Shown: positions 55,680-64,000 of the stretch, piece after piece
Layout: each line of letters starts with the position of its first letter
Position numbering within the stretch: position 1 is the first letter of the stretch
NCBI RefSeq assembly: GCF_029873475.1
Contig: NZ_CP123499.1
Location: forward strand, 2,542,001-2,606,000
Length of the DNA stretch: 64,000 bases
DNA from: Arsenophonus sp. aPb
GTDB lineage: Bacteria; Pseudomonadota; Gammaproteobacteria; Enterobacterales; Enterobacteriaceae
Reading direction: 5' to 3'
Translations under genes and position numbers: made by a program
The notes under the pieces: model-generated
The model's database searches: none
Told to the model about the DNA's origin: nothing
Seen by the model: only the letters and a program-made list of their open reading frames with translations

Positions 55680-55733
55680 ATGGAAAAGAAATTTGAATTG
55701 ATGAAATATAGCTTACTAAATTATTTAACTTAG
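55680..55733 (+). CDS. 17-residue ORF with good ribosome-binding site
   Basis: ATG at 55680 follows TTTGGAGTTAAC, and the frame MEKKFELMKYSLLNYLT ends in TAG. It may be a leader peptide or the remaining start of a lost gene. It runs directly into the TTTAACT repeat cluster. Confidence 0.3.
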   Translation: MEKKFELMKYSLLNYLT

Positions 55734-55820
55734 GTTAAATTACAAAGAGTTAATATTTAACAATTAAATTATTTAACTATTTAACTAAATGGTTTAACTT
55801 TAAATATATGTAAAGTTAAC
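55724..55820. repeat. cluster of TTTAACT/AGTTAA short repeats
   Basis: TTTAACT occurs at about 55724, 55775, 55783 and 55795, with reverse-complement AGTTAA forms at about 55750 and 55816. Two copies are adjacent with 8-base spacing. This exceeds what surrounds it and may be an operator array, but AT-rich sequence can produce such repeats by chance. Confidence 0.35.
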
Positions 55821-56230
55821 TTGCAAAAAGTAAGAGCAATGTAATTAATTATAATTAACCTCTTTAATGTAATATTATTTTTGTTATTTTCAATAAAAAA
55901 ATAACCATCAATTATTCAACTTTGAAATCATTTATAAATAAAAAATCTCGATTATTTTTTATTATTTAACTATATCTCAAAATAGATTTTACCCTGTTTA
56001 TAATAAAAGAAAATACATAACTCTGGCATCAATTATTATTGATTAAATTTTAACAAAACCTCATAATAATAAACAACCTCACTATAAAGATATTATTGAC
56101 AAAAATGTAACCCTATAGATGTTATTCTTAATTAATGATGCTTTTTCACTTTCATTTTTTGTTTCAACCTTCAAACAAATACAATCTCATGCGACTTACG
56201 CACTAAATAACACCATAAAAAGGAATCGAA

Positions 56231-56862
56231 ATGAAGTTATTGTATAGTGCAAGATTATCACCACGGCATGCGTGTGATTGAACTCAATGATGGCACCCGC
56301 CCAATTGGTAACATTAGCACCATGATTATTAGTATGGTTTGTATCGCAATAGAAGCCGATGAAAAACCTTTCCGCCGAATAAACCGGTGCTGATTACGGA
56401 TCTGCCAAGTGCGATAAGTCAAGCTGGGAAAACGGGCACACTGGCACCGACATTGCAGGCAATTGCCGCTCAGGCGAAACCGAAGACGAAATTACCGCCG
56501 ATATTATCAAGTGGCTTAAACACCCTGGATGGTCGTAAAACCGGTATTCAATCTTTGCCAGCTGCACAAAATAGTGCGGCTGTTAAACCCTGTTTTTAGG
56601 CGTAGCTGGGCTGGATAATATAGCAGTTGCAACAGCACCAGTCAGTGTGGGCACAAAAACTGCGCACCATAGCTTATATTAGTGCTTATGACTGCCAAAC
56701 TGTCAGTGAAGCGATTAAATATCGGAAAAAATTTGGCTAGCGTGAATTGATGTTGATCTGGCCGGATCTTTTGTCTTTCGATAGTGTGAATATGGCCGAA
56801 AATAGCGCCTAGGCAACAGCAGCCATCACTATCACAGCAATGAAGAAATTTTGTATTTGACA
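56231..56862 (+). pseudogene. P2 gpFI-like tail sheath protein, heavily decayed
   Basis: Successive frames match the tail sheath: QDYHHGMRVIELNDGTRPI, then after a shift PPNKPVLITDLPSAISQAGK and TGTLAPTLQAIAAQAKP, then IQSLPAAQNSAAVKP and LGVAGLDNIAVATAP, then ISAYDCQTVSEAIKYRKKFG, a TAG in place of a codon, and RELMLIWPDLLSFDSVN. Several frameshifts, at least two in-frame stops and a missing 3' half show long decay. It marks the right side of the prophage, 90 bases from mog. Confidence 0.85.
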
Positions 56863-56954
56863 ATTGACACTATTTGATGGCAACGCAATTAACTGTTGTT
56901 CTAATCATGACTATCATTATTCTCTAATGTCAAAAATCCTCAAGGTGATCCATG

Positions 56955-57530
56955 CTAACGCATAGCTGATTTAGGTCTAAATGCTTTGATAACGTTGGGA
57001 TCGGTTTCAACATAGGGGCCTTCTAATAACTGGATACAGTAAGGTACGCTAGCAAAAATTCCAGCAACAATTTCGCTTCCCTGTTGATCTTTTAAACCGG
57101 CTAAGGTTTCTGTAATAGATTTTGGTTGACCAGGCAAATTCAAAATCAATGTTTGCTTACGGATCACGCCAACTTGACGCGAAAGGATCGCCGTTGGGAC
57201 AAAATGCAAACTAATTTGCCGCATTTGTTCACCAAAACCCGGCATGTGCCGATCGGCAATCGCCAGTGTAGCATCTGGTGTTACGTCACGCAGCGCCGGC
57301 CCAGTACCACCGGTAGTTAAAATTAAATGACAAGCAAGATCATCAACTAATTCACAAAGTGTCAGTTCAATAATTTTTTGCTCATCAGGGATCAAACGTG
57401 ACTCAATGGTAAAAGCGGTTTTAAGTGCTGTGGAAAGCCAATTTTTAAGTGTAGGGATCCCCTGATCTTGATAAATTCCCTTCGCTGCCCGATCAGAAAC
57501 AGAAACCAAACCTATCCGTAATTTATCCAT
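56955..57530 (-). CDS. mog: molybdopterin adenylyltransferase Mog
   Basis: Mog adenylylates molybdopterin before molybdate insertion in molybdenum-cofactor synthesis. ATG at 57530 (MDKLRIGLVSVSDRAAKGIY) follows GAGGATCTC and gives 191 residues (195 in E. coli); the frame opens 34 codons earlier. The nucleotide-binding TTGGTGPALRDVTPDAT and the LNLPGQPKSI segments are present. In E. coli talB is also followed by mog. It lies directly next to the prophage remnant. Confidence 0.97.
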   Translation of the reverse strand: MDKLRIGLVSVSDRAAKGIYQDQGIPTLKNWLSTALKTAFTIESRLIPDEQKIIELTLCELVDDLACHLILTTGGTGPALRDVTPDATLAIADRHMPGFGEQMRQISLHFVPTAILSRQVGVIRKQTLILNLPGQPKSITETLAGLKDQQGSEIVAGIFASVPYCIQLLEGPYVETDPNVIKAFRPKSAMR

Positions 57531-57655
57531 GAGATCCTCAAATTCGATATGGAAAACAAGATGTTTAATACTAAATCTATTCAACTTTTGCTGTAGCAAC
57601 ACAAAGATAAATAATATTATTCCCTTAAGCACCCTTAGACCAACAAATAAAAGCC

Positions 57656-57687
57656 AAAAGCCTAGTAAGATAATCCACTAGGCTTTT
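57656..57687. terminator. rho-independent terminator of talB
   Basis: AAAAGCCTAGT (57656-57666) pairs with ACTAGGCTTTT (57677-57687), 23 bases after the talB stop, with T-rich sequence after it on the minus strand. Confidence 0.82.
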
Positions 57688-57709
57688 ACTTATAACAGAG
57701 AAATATTAA

Positions 57710-58663
57710 TTACATTTGCTCTGCAACCATTTTTTCCAACTTTTCCTGATCGATAGCAAATTTACGAATACCCTCAGCCAGTTTGTCGGTCGCCATAGCA
57801 TCAGCATGATGTTGCCAATAGAATTCGGCTTCCGTCATAGGTTTAGGGGGTGACTGTGTTTGACCATCAAATGCCAATTGGCGAACCACTTCACCTTGAG
57901 ACTCAGAAAGTTCTTTAAGTAATGCCGGCGCAATCGTTAAACGATCACAGCCTGCCAGTTGCAAAATTTCACCGCTATTGCGGAAACTGGCCCCCATTAC
58001 CACCGTTTTGTAGTCATGTTGTTTATAATAATTGTAAATTTGTGTAACAGAAATAACGCCAGGATCTTCTTGTGGAGCATACTCTTTTGTATCGGTATTG
58101 GCTTTATACCAATCAAGAATACGACCGACGAAGGGTGAGATCAGATAAACGCCGGCTTCAGCGCAAGCACGTGCCTGAGCAAAAGAAAATAATAGGGTTA
58201 AATTACAGTTAATACCCTCTTTTTCTAACTGTTCTGCTGCGCGAATACCTTGCCAGGTTGAAGCTAATTTTATCAAAATACGATCATTTTTAATGCCGGC
58301 ACTATTATAAAGTTCAATAATACGGCGCGCTTTTTTAATGCATGCATCGCTATCATAGGAAAGACGCGCATCAACTTCGGTTGAAATTCTTCCTGGAATT
58401 AATTGTAAGATTTCTAAACCAATATTAACTGCCAACTTATCGCATGCATCAATGATTTGTTGCTCGCGTGAATCACTTTGCTCCCGTGCCCATTTGATCG
58501 CTTCATGAATGAGTGGCTGATATTCTTGGATCTGAGCCGCATTAAGGATCAAAGAGGGGTTAGTGGTGGCATCTTCAGGTTTATAAAGCTTTATTGCGCT
58601 AATATCCCCTGTATCTGCCACAACCGTCGTTATTTTACGTAAAGAGGTTAATTTATCGCTCAT
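57710..58663 (-). CDS. talB: transaldolase B
   Basis: Transaldolase moves a three-carbon dihydroxyacetone unit between sugar phosphates in the non-oxidative pentose phosphate pathway. The 317 residues equal E. coli TalB. The Schiff-base lysine is in DRILIKLASTWQGI; the N-terminal DATTNPSLIL and INCNLTLLFSFAQARACAEA are also conserved. It is divergent from yaaA and followed by mog, as in E. coli. Confidence 0.98.
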   Translation of the reverse strand: MSDKLTSLRKITTVVADTGDISAIKLYKPEDATTNPSLILNAAQIQEYQPLIHEAIKWAREQSDSREQQIIDACDKLAVNIGLEILQLIPGRISTEVDARLSYDSDACIKKARRIIELYNSAGIKNDRILIKLASTWQGIRAAEQLEKEGINCNLTLLFSFAQARACAEAGVYLISPFVGRILDWYKANTDTKEYAPQEDPGVISVTQIYNYYKQHDYKTVVMGASFRNSGEILQLAGCDRLTIAPALLKELSESQGEVVRQLAFDGQTQSPPKPMTEAEFYWQHHADAMATDKLAEGIRKFAIDQEKLEKMVAEQM

Positions 58664-58917
58664 TTTTTAATCCTGTCGTTATTGAGATGAAGCCGAGGCT
58701 CACAATCCTATCTTGCTGTGATAATATCATGCATTGATATTACAACAAATAAGTGCACCAACCATTGTTATCGATAACAAATTTAGCATGCCATTTTTCA
58801 TAACCTACTGTGGTTTGAATAGCAATAATTAACGATAAATGCTACAAATAACCCAAATGATAGCAATACATCATTTTGATGAAGTCGCTTATTTTTGAAT
58901 TTTACTGGGTATTAATT

Positions 58918-59694
58918 ATGCTTATCACGATTTCACCAGCCAAAACACTTGATTATGAAAGTCCGTTGACTACAACTGAATATAGCCTGCCAACCCTAAT
59001 AACACAGGCAGAGCAATTGATTCAGATCTGCCGTAAACTTACACCAGCGGAAATTGCCAGTCTAATGCATATTAGTGACAAATTAGCCGGTTTAAATGCC
59101 GCTCGTTTTGGACAGTGGCATACTACTTTTACGCTAGAGAATGCTCGACAAGCGCTCTTGGCCTTTAAAGGTGATGTCTATACCGGCCTGCAAGCGGACA
59201 GTTTTACGCCAAAAGATTTTACTTTTGCCCAAAAACATCTTCGGATTCTATCCGGTTTATATGGTGTATTACGTCCACTTGATCTGATGCAACCTTACCG
59301 ATTAGAAATGGGAACTAAACTAAATAATAAACAAGGAAAAGATCTTTATGCTTTTTGGCGGGATATTATTACTGAAAATCTTAATCAAGCCTTAAATAAC
59401 CAAGGCGATAATATTCTAATTAACTTAGCATCAGATGAATATTTTAAAGCCATTAATAGCAAAAAACTGGATGCTTATATTGTTAAACCTATTTTTCTAG
59501 ATGAAAAAAAGGGCAAATATAAAGTTATCAGTTTTTATGCTAAAAAAGCCCGTGGATTAATGAGTCGCTTTATTATTCAAAATCAACTAAAAAATATTGA
59601 GCAACTGACTGAATTTAATTTAGCTGGTTATCAATTTGATGACGCTGCTTCCAAAGATAATGAGCTAGTTTTTAAACGATCTCAACTGGCTTAA
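58918..59694 (+). CDS. yaaA: peroxide stress protein YaaA
   Basis: YaaA (UPF0246/DUF328) lowers free intracellular iron during hydrogen peroxide stress under OxyR control in E. coli. ATG at 58918 gives the family N-terminus MLITISPAKTLDYESPL and 258 residues as in E. coli; the frame opens 14 codons earlier. GLYGVLRPLDLMQPYRLEMG and KVISFYAKKARGLMSRFI are strongly conserved. Only a weak ribosome-binding site is seen. It lies between talB and thrC. Confidence 0.97.
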   Translation: MLITISPAKTLDYESPLTTTEYSLPTLITQAEQLIQICRKLTPAEIASLMHISDKLAGLNAARFGQWHTTFTLENARQALLAFKGDVYTGLQADSFTPKDFTFAQKHLRILSGLYGVLRPLDLMQPYRLEMGTKLNNKQGKDLYAFWRDIITENLNQALNNQGDNILINLASDEYFKAINSKKLDAYIVKPIFLDEKKGKYKVISFYAKKARGLMSRFIIQNQLKNIEQLTEFNLAGYQFDDAASKDNELVFKRSQLA

Positions 59695-59695
59695 C

Positions 59696-59717
59696 AATGG
59701 AAGCTAACGCTTCCATT
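59696..59717. terminator. bidirectional terminator between yaaA and thrC
   Basis: AATGGAAGC (59696-59704) pairs with GCTTCCATT (59709-59717) around TAAC, between the convergent genes. Flanking T-runs are moderate. Confidence 0.7.
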
Positions 59718-59728
59718 TCAATTCTTTG

Positions 59729-61021
59729 TTATCTAGTCACATGCTGGAGCAAAAATTTACGTAATAAAACAAAATCAGCGGGTAACTGATGGGAAAATAG
59801 CGGTAATTTAGCCCGTTTTGCTAAAGCGGCTGGTAATGGTAATGATTTAGCGAGAATACTATCTACACTCTGTTTAAATTTAGCTGGGTGTGCAGTACTT
59901 AAAAACATTCCGTATTCATCATCTTGCAGCTGATCACGTAAAATACGATAAGCAACTGCGCCATGTGGCTCAGAAATATAACCTTTACTCGCCAGTTGTT
60001 GCATGGTTTTTGCGGTCATTCTATCATCAACAACACCATAACTAAGTTCATCAAGCGCCCATTTTTGGCGCAGGAAAAGCGCCTCTATCCGTGGCCAATT
60101 ATTTGGCTGACTGACATCCATCGCATTCGACAGTGTCGCTATTGTCTGATGTGGCAACCATTGCCCCTCGGACAGATAACGTGGAACGGTATCATTAACA
60201 TTAGTGGCGGCAATAAAACGTTTTACCGGCAGCCCCATTGCTTTAGCAAATAAGCCGGCAGTTAAATTACCAAAATTACCACTGGGTACCGAAATAACTA
60301 ACTGCTGACGTTTTTCAACCGGTAGCTGGGCAACGGCCTCAAAATAATAACAAATCTGTGCCAATAACCGGCTAATATTAATCGAATTAGCGGAGGTCAA
60401 GCATAATAGCCGTTTTAATTCTTCATCATCAAATGCCTGTTTTACCAGTGTTTGGCAATCATCAAAGTCACCGTTGATAGCAATAGTATGGATATTTTCC
60501 CCGAGTGTACAAAATAACTTCTCCTGTAAAGAGGTGATCTTATTTTCCGGATAGAGAATAATTACCTGAACATTATTGAGACGATAAAAAGCATGGGCAA
60601 CGGCTGCACCAGTATCACCTGAAGTCGCAGTTAATATAGTAATAGGTTCATTACTGGCAATTTGTGCCAATATTTGTGCCATAAACCGCCCACCAAAATC
60701 TTTGAATGCTAAGGTTGGACCATGATACAACTCCAGGCTGGCGATATTTTCTTCTATTGACCTAACCATTACCGGAAAATTGAATGCCTCTTTGACGCTT
60801 TCTGTCACTTGTTCAAACGGCATTTCATCGCCAATATAGGTGGATAAGATATGGCTACTACGGGTTATAAAATCGTACTGTAACCATTTAGTTAGCTGCT
60901 CATCACTTAGTTTTGGTAAATTAAGTGGGAAAAAAAGGCCCTGCTGCTGACCAAGCCCCTGTTTTACTGCCTGAACAAAACTGACCTGCTGGTTTTGATT
61001 TTTTAAATTATATAATCTCAT
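59729..61021 (-). CDS. thrC: threonine synthase ThrC
   Basis: ThrC converts O-phosphohomoserine to threonine with PLP. ATG at 61021 (MRLYNLKNQNQQVSFVQAVK) lies 2 bases after the thrB stop; the longer frame is not used. About 430 residues (428 in E. coli). The PLP lysine is in GPTLAFKDFGGRFMAQ and the phosphate-binding loop in TATSGDTGAAVAHAF. Last gene of the thrABC operon, which is here on the minus strand. Confidence 0.98.
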   Translation of the reverse strand: MRLYNLKNQNQQVSFVQAVKQGLGQQQGLFFPLNLPKLSDEQLTKWLQYDFITRSSHILSTYIGDEMPFEQVTESVKEAFNFPVMVRSIEENIASLELYHGPTLAFKDFGGRFMAQILAQIASNEPITILTATSGDTGAAVAHAFYRLNNVQVIILYPENKITSLQEKLFCTLGENIHTIAINGDFDDCQTLVKQAFDDEELKRLLCLTSANSINISRLLAQICYYFEAVAQLPVEKRQQLVISVPSGNFGNLTAGLFAKAMGLPVKRFIAATNVNDTVPRYLSEGQWLPHQTIATLSNAMDVSQPNNWPRIEALFLRQKWALDELSYGVVDDRMTAKTMQQLASKGYISEPHGAVAYRILRDQLQDDEYGMFLSTAHPAKFKQSVDSILAKSLPLPAALAKRAKLPLFSHQLPADFVLLRKFLLQHVTR

Positions 61022-61023
61022 TT

Positions 61024-61953
61024 TTAGCCTATCACTCTTGCACCAACTTGATCTAAACGACACATATGTACAAAACCTGCTCTATTTTGTAGGTAATATT
61101 GTGTCAGCCATTGCATTACTTTTTCTGCGGTCTTTCTTTCATAACAAATTGCAAATAATGTCGGCCCTGAGCCAGAGATGCCACAAGCAACTGCGCCGAG
61201 ATTTTTTACTTTTTCGCGGGCGGATATAAAACCGGGCAATATTTGAGCACGATAGGGCTCAGCAATCACATCCTGCAACATATCGATCGCTAAATCAGTT
61301 TGTTGTGTGTGACAAGCATGAATAAAACCAGCTAATAATCGACCATGATTAATGGTATCCTGCCGTTGATAATGCGTTGGCAGAATAGCCCTCGCTTCTG
61401 CTGTCGCAACCTTGATACCAGGGTAAGCCATCACCCAAATCCAGTCAGCAAAAGTTGGGATTGTTTGACTAATCATATTATTTTGTTCGACGATAAGCTG
61501 CATACCGCCCAAATAGCAAGGCGCAACATTATCATAATGAATACTACCAGCCACCCGGCCTTCTAATTGCCCCATCATTAATAACAAGCTGTTTTTATCA
61601 AAAGGACGACCGGCATACTCATTTAATGCCATCAGGGCGGCTACCACTGAGCAGGCACTCGAGCCTAATCCAGAACCAATTGGCATATTCTTTTCCAATG
61701 TCATTTCAACATTAAGAGATTGGCCCAATTCTTGACAAAACAGTTGCCAGGCCTGGTAAACGATATTTTGCTGTGGCTGCTGGGGCAATTTGCCAACAAA
61801 AGCACCACTATTTTTCAAATTAAATTTATCCGCCTTCACGACTGAGACACAGTCTCCTAATTGCTGATTATCAATCGGAGAGATAGCCACACCTAATACA
61901 TCAAACCCAACACTGACATTGCCTATCGATGCGGGTGCATAAACTTTAACCAT
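61024..61953 (-). CDS. thrB: homoserine kinase ThrB
   Basis: GHMP-family kinase that phosphorylates homoserine. The 309 residues (310 in E. coli) carry APASIGNVSVGFDVLG at the N-terminus, the ATP loop PIGSGLGSSACSVVAALMAL and the C-terminal GISGSGPTLFAI. The ATG is one base from the thrA stop (an AGGAG lies in the thrA end), and the stop is 2 bases before thrC, so translation of the three genes is coupled. Confidence 0.98.
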   Translation of the reverse strand: MVKVYAPASIGNVSVGFDVLGVAISPIDNQQLGDCVSVVKADKFNLKNSGAFVGKLPQQPQQNIVYQAWQLFCQELGQSLNVEMTLEKNMPIGSGLGSSACSVVAALMALNEYAGRPFDKNSLLLMMGQLEGRVAGSIHYDNVAPCYLGGMQLIVEQNNMISQTIPTFADWIWVMAYPGIKVATAEARAILPTHYQRQDTINHGRLLAGFIHACHTQQTDLAIDMLQDVIAEPYRAQILPGFISAREKVKNLGAVACGISGSGPTLFAICYERKTAEKVMQWLTQYYLQNRAGFVHMCRLDQVGARVIG

Positions 61954-61954
61954 T

Positions 61955-64000
61955 TTATGCTCCTATTTTCCTTGTTAGGGCCCGTAATATATCGGCAAAT
62001 ACTCCTGCTGCCGTAACTTCATTACCCGCACCGTAACCCCTTAATACTAAAGGAATGGGCTGATAATAGCGGGTATAAAATGCTAAAGCATTTTCACCAT
62101 TCTTAACTTTATAAAGAGGATTATGTTCATCGACGGCTACCATTTTTACCTGACAACAACCATCTTTAATTAAACCGACATAACGAAGGACCTTTCCCTG
62201 TGCTGCGGCCTGGGCAACCCTTATTTTAAAATCTTGATCTAATCGGGTTAACCGTTGAAGAAAATGGTTAACATCACCACTAACATCAAAAGAGATAGGC
62301 AAGATAGGTTCAATTTCAATATCACTAAGCTCAAGACAGTAACCGGCTTCACGCGCCAGGATCAGCAACTTACGCGCAACATCCATACCAGAAAGATCAT
62401 CACGCGGATCCGGTTCAGTAAAACCTTTTTCTTTAGCTAACCGCGTCGCCTGCGATAAAGACATTTCTTCATCAAGTAAACCAAAAATATAGGAAAGTGA
62501 ACCAGATAAAATCCCGCTAAATGCTAGCAGTTCATCACCGGCATTGAGTAAATTCTGCAAATTTTCAATGACAGGCAACCCTGCACCAACATTCGCTTCA
62601 TACAGAAATTTACGCTTTGATTGCTCAGCAACTAATCGGATCTGGCGATAGTAATCCATACTAGCGGTATTAGCTTTTTTATTTGGCGTAACAACACTAA
62701 ATCCTGCCTTGAGCAAAAAAACATAGTGCTTAGCTATTTGCTGATCTGCGGTACAATCAACGATAACTGGATTAAAAAAACAATGTTTATCTTGTAGTTG
62801 GCATAAATCACTTAAACTAAAAGATTGTTTAGATTGTAATAATGCTAGTTGCCAATTACCCAGTGTTAATCCTTTAATATCCGTTACCATCAGCCGCGAA
62901 TTAGCAATTGCACAAACTCGCAGATCAATATGTTTCTTTTTTAACCAATTTTGTTGCCGGTAAATTTGTTCTAGTAAAGCGCTACCAACACCACCAACAC
63001 CAACAATAAAAACATTGATAATTTGATCGGGATTAAACAACATTTGGTGACATAACTGCACTGCGATAGTAGTCATACTATTATCAATCACGGCAGAAAT
63101 TGAGCGCTCAGAAGATCCTTGTGCAATAGCGACAATATTAATATTGCCACGTGCCAAAGCTGAAAAAAAACGAGCAGATACTCCTTTGCAAGTTCGCATA
63201 CCATCACCCACGACTGAGATAATAGCTAGCTGCTCGATGATATCCAATGATCCAAGCAAACCTTCTTTTAATTCCAAATAAAACTCTGCATTCAGTGCCT
63301 GATATGCCTGTGATAACTGATCCTGATGCACACAAAAACTAATACTGTACTCAGAAGAGGATTGCGTGATTAACACAATGGAAATTCTCTTATGGGACAT
63401 TGCAGAAAAGATACGAGCGGCCATACCTACCATGCCCTTCATACCAGGCCCTGAGACATTAATCATCGCCATATTATTAAGGCTAGTGATCCCCTTAATT
63501 GGCATACATGCACTATTTTCAATATTACCAATTAAAGTACCGTTACCATTAGGTGCGGAGGTATTTTTAATTAAACAAGGGATCTGATATTGGGCAATCG
63601 GAGCAATTGTTCGCGGATGAAGAACTTTAGCACCAAAATAGGACAGCTCCATAGCTTCTTGATAAGATATTTCTGTTAGCAACTGAGCCTCTGGCAAGAT
63701 ACGAGGATCACAAGTATAAACACCGTCAACATCAGTCCAAATTTCACAATAATCCGCCTGTAAGCAGGCAGCTAAAACTGCGGCTGAGTAATCTGAGCCA
63801 TTACGCCCTAATATTACCGGTTCATTTTTCCCATTACCGGCAGTAAAACCCGCCATCAAAATAAGATGATCTTTAGGTATATTCAATGCGCTAATACGTT
63901 GGCTGGATTCACGAATATCGACTGTCGCGTCGAGATAAGATCCTTGTGCGAATAAATTTTTTACTGGATCAATAATTGTTATTCGGTAACCACGCGCACG
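61955..64000 (-). CDS. thrA: bifunctional aspartokinase I/homoserine dehydrogenase I ThrA (N-terminus outside window)
   Basis: ThrA starts and continues the aspartate pathway to homoserine, with feedback by threonine. The frame is open to base 64000 (RARGYRITIIDPVKNLF at the edge), so about 681 of some 820 residues are visible. Kinase part: LMAGFTAGN, GRNGSDYSAAVLAACLQA and EIWTDVDGVYTCDPR. ACT regulatory domains: about the middle, with VSGPGMKGMVGMAAR. Dehydrogenase part: FIVGVGGVGSALLEQ, TPNKKANTASMDYY and GLPVIENLQNLLNAG. The thr leader and attenuator would lie beyond the window. Confidence 0.98.
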   Translation of the reverse strand, partial: RARGYRITIIDPVKNLFAQGSYLDATVDIRESSQRISALNIPKDHLILMAGFTAGNGKNEPVILGRNGSDYSAAVLAACLQADYCEIWTDVDGVYTCDPRILPEAQLLTEISYQEAMELSYFGAKVLHPRTIAPIAQYQIPCLIKNTSAPNGNGTLIGNIENSACMPIKGITSLNNMAMINVSGPGMKGMVGMAARIFSAMSHKRISIVLITQSSSEYSISFCVHQDQLSQAYQALNAEFYLELKEGLLGSLDIIEQLAIISVVGDGMRTCKGVSARFFSALARGNINIVAIAQGSSERSISAVIDNSMTTIAVQLCHQMLFNPDQIINVFIVGVGGVGSALLEQIYRQQNWLKKKHIDLRVCAIANSRLMVTDIKGLTLGNWQLALLQSKQSFSLSDLCQLQDKHCFFNPVIVDCTADQQIAKHYVFLLKAGFSVVTPNKKANTASMDYYRQIRLVAEQSKRKFLYEANVGAGLPVIENLQNLLNAGDELLAFSGILSGSLSYIFGLLDEEMSLSQATRLAKEKGFTEPDPRDDLSGMDVARKLLILAREAGYCLELSDIEIEPILPISFDVSGDVNHFLQRLTRLDQDFKIRVAQAAAQGKVLRYVGLIKDGCCQVKMVAVDEHNPLYKVKNGENALAFYTRYYQPIPLVLRGYGAGNEVTAAGVFADILRALTRKIGA

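Larger units (their letters stand above)
55182..56230. other. AT-rich region upstream of the hydrolase
   Basis: About 1.05 kb without a normal gene. It contains a 17-residue ORF (55680-55733) and a group of TTTAACT-type repeats (55724-55820). The part next to the hydrolase gene should hold its promoter. At 56220 an AAAGGAAT ribosome-binding-like element precedes the FI pseudogene. Confidence 0.5.
40990..56862. mobile_element. degenerate P2-like prophage with accessory cargo
   Basis: The island lies between satP and mog. Recognisable P2-family genes are A (plus), Q (minus), lysC end, R, S, V and FI (all plus). Their order and strands agree with an integrated P2-type prophage in which the arc from A across cos to Q carries accessory genes. 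Missing are int, C, cox, B, terminase, capsid genes, most lysis genes, W-J-I-H-G, FII to D and ogr. All remaining structural genes except S are broken, so it cannot make particles. Two large cargo genes (46300-50889, 53907-55175) are intact. Borders are approximate. Confidence 0.8.

Noticed and set aside
1..64000. CRISPR arrays, tRNA or rRNA genes and insertion sequences
   Set aside because: No regular repeat-spacer pattern, no GGTTCRA-type tRNA arm with a cloverleaf context, no rRNA and no transposase were recognised.

Overview
The window is an AT-rich chromosomal segment of a gammaproteobacterium of the Enterobacterales. Protein similarity and gene order resemble Escherichia coli, but the base composition, the long ExbB and the loss or rearrangement of E. 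coli neighbours point to an insect-associated Morganellaceae, most like Arsenophonus (an inference from memory, not a database result). Two blocks that lie apart in E. coli are joined here: the nrdR/secDF/tgt/phoBR block and the thr-dnaKJ-nhaA-rpsT-ileS-ispH-dapB-carAB block.

Left part (1-17.2 kb): thiL (cut by the window edge), nusB, ribE, ribD and nrdR (riboflavin, thiamine and dNTP control); secF-secD-yajC-tgt-queA (Sec translocon accessory proteins and queuosine synthesis); acpH; brnQ; phoR-phoB with a candidate Pho box; a small nitroreductase-like gene; a porin; rdgC. A 1.1 kb AT-rich gap follows. Then exbD-exbB with a good Fur-box candidate, and yqjA (DedA family).

Middle part (20.8-41 kb): carB-carA, dapB, ispH-fkpB-lspA-ileS-ribF, rpsT, nhaR, nhaA, an unrecognised 318-residue orphan, dnaJ-dnaK with a near-consensus sigma-32 promoter, and satP.

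Accessory island (about 41.0-56.9 kb), between satP and mog: a decayed P2-like prophage whose remaining pieces still follow the P2 prophage order: replication protein A (frameshifted, with its probable nick site), an accessory slot, portal Q on the opposite strand, a lysC end, R (frameshifted), S, a truncated V, and a ruined tail-sheath gene FI. The accessory slot between A and Q holds a frameshifted, very acidic protein, a plasmid-like cassette (winged-helix protein plus GNAT-like protein) flanked by two diverged direct repeats of about 125 bp, and an intact 1529-residue protein. That protein joins a large toxin-like N-terminal part to pentapeptide repeats and a C-terminal part that looks like the HECT-like E3 ubiquitin ligases SopA and NleL. 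A secreted C45-type hydrolase sits where the phage baseplate and tail-fibre genes should be. The phage genes are broken while the two cargo genes are intact, which suggests selection for the cargo in host interaction.

Right part (56.9-64 kb): mog, talB, yaaA and thrC-thrB-thrA, with thrA running off the window edge.
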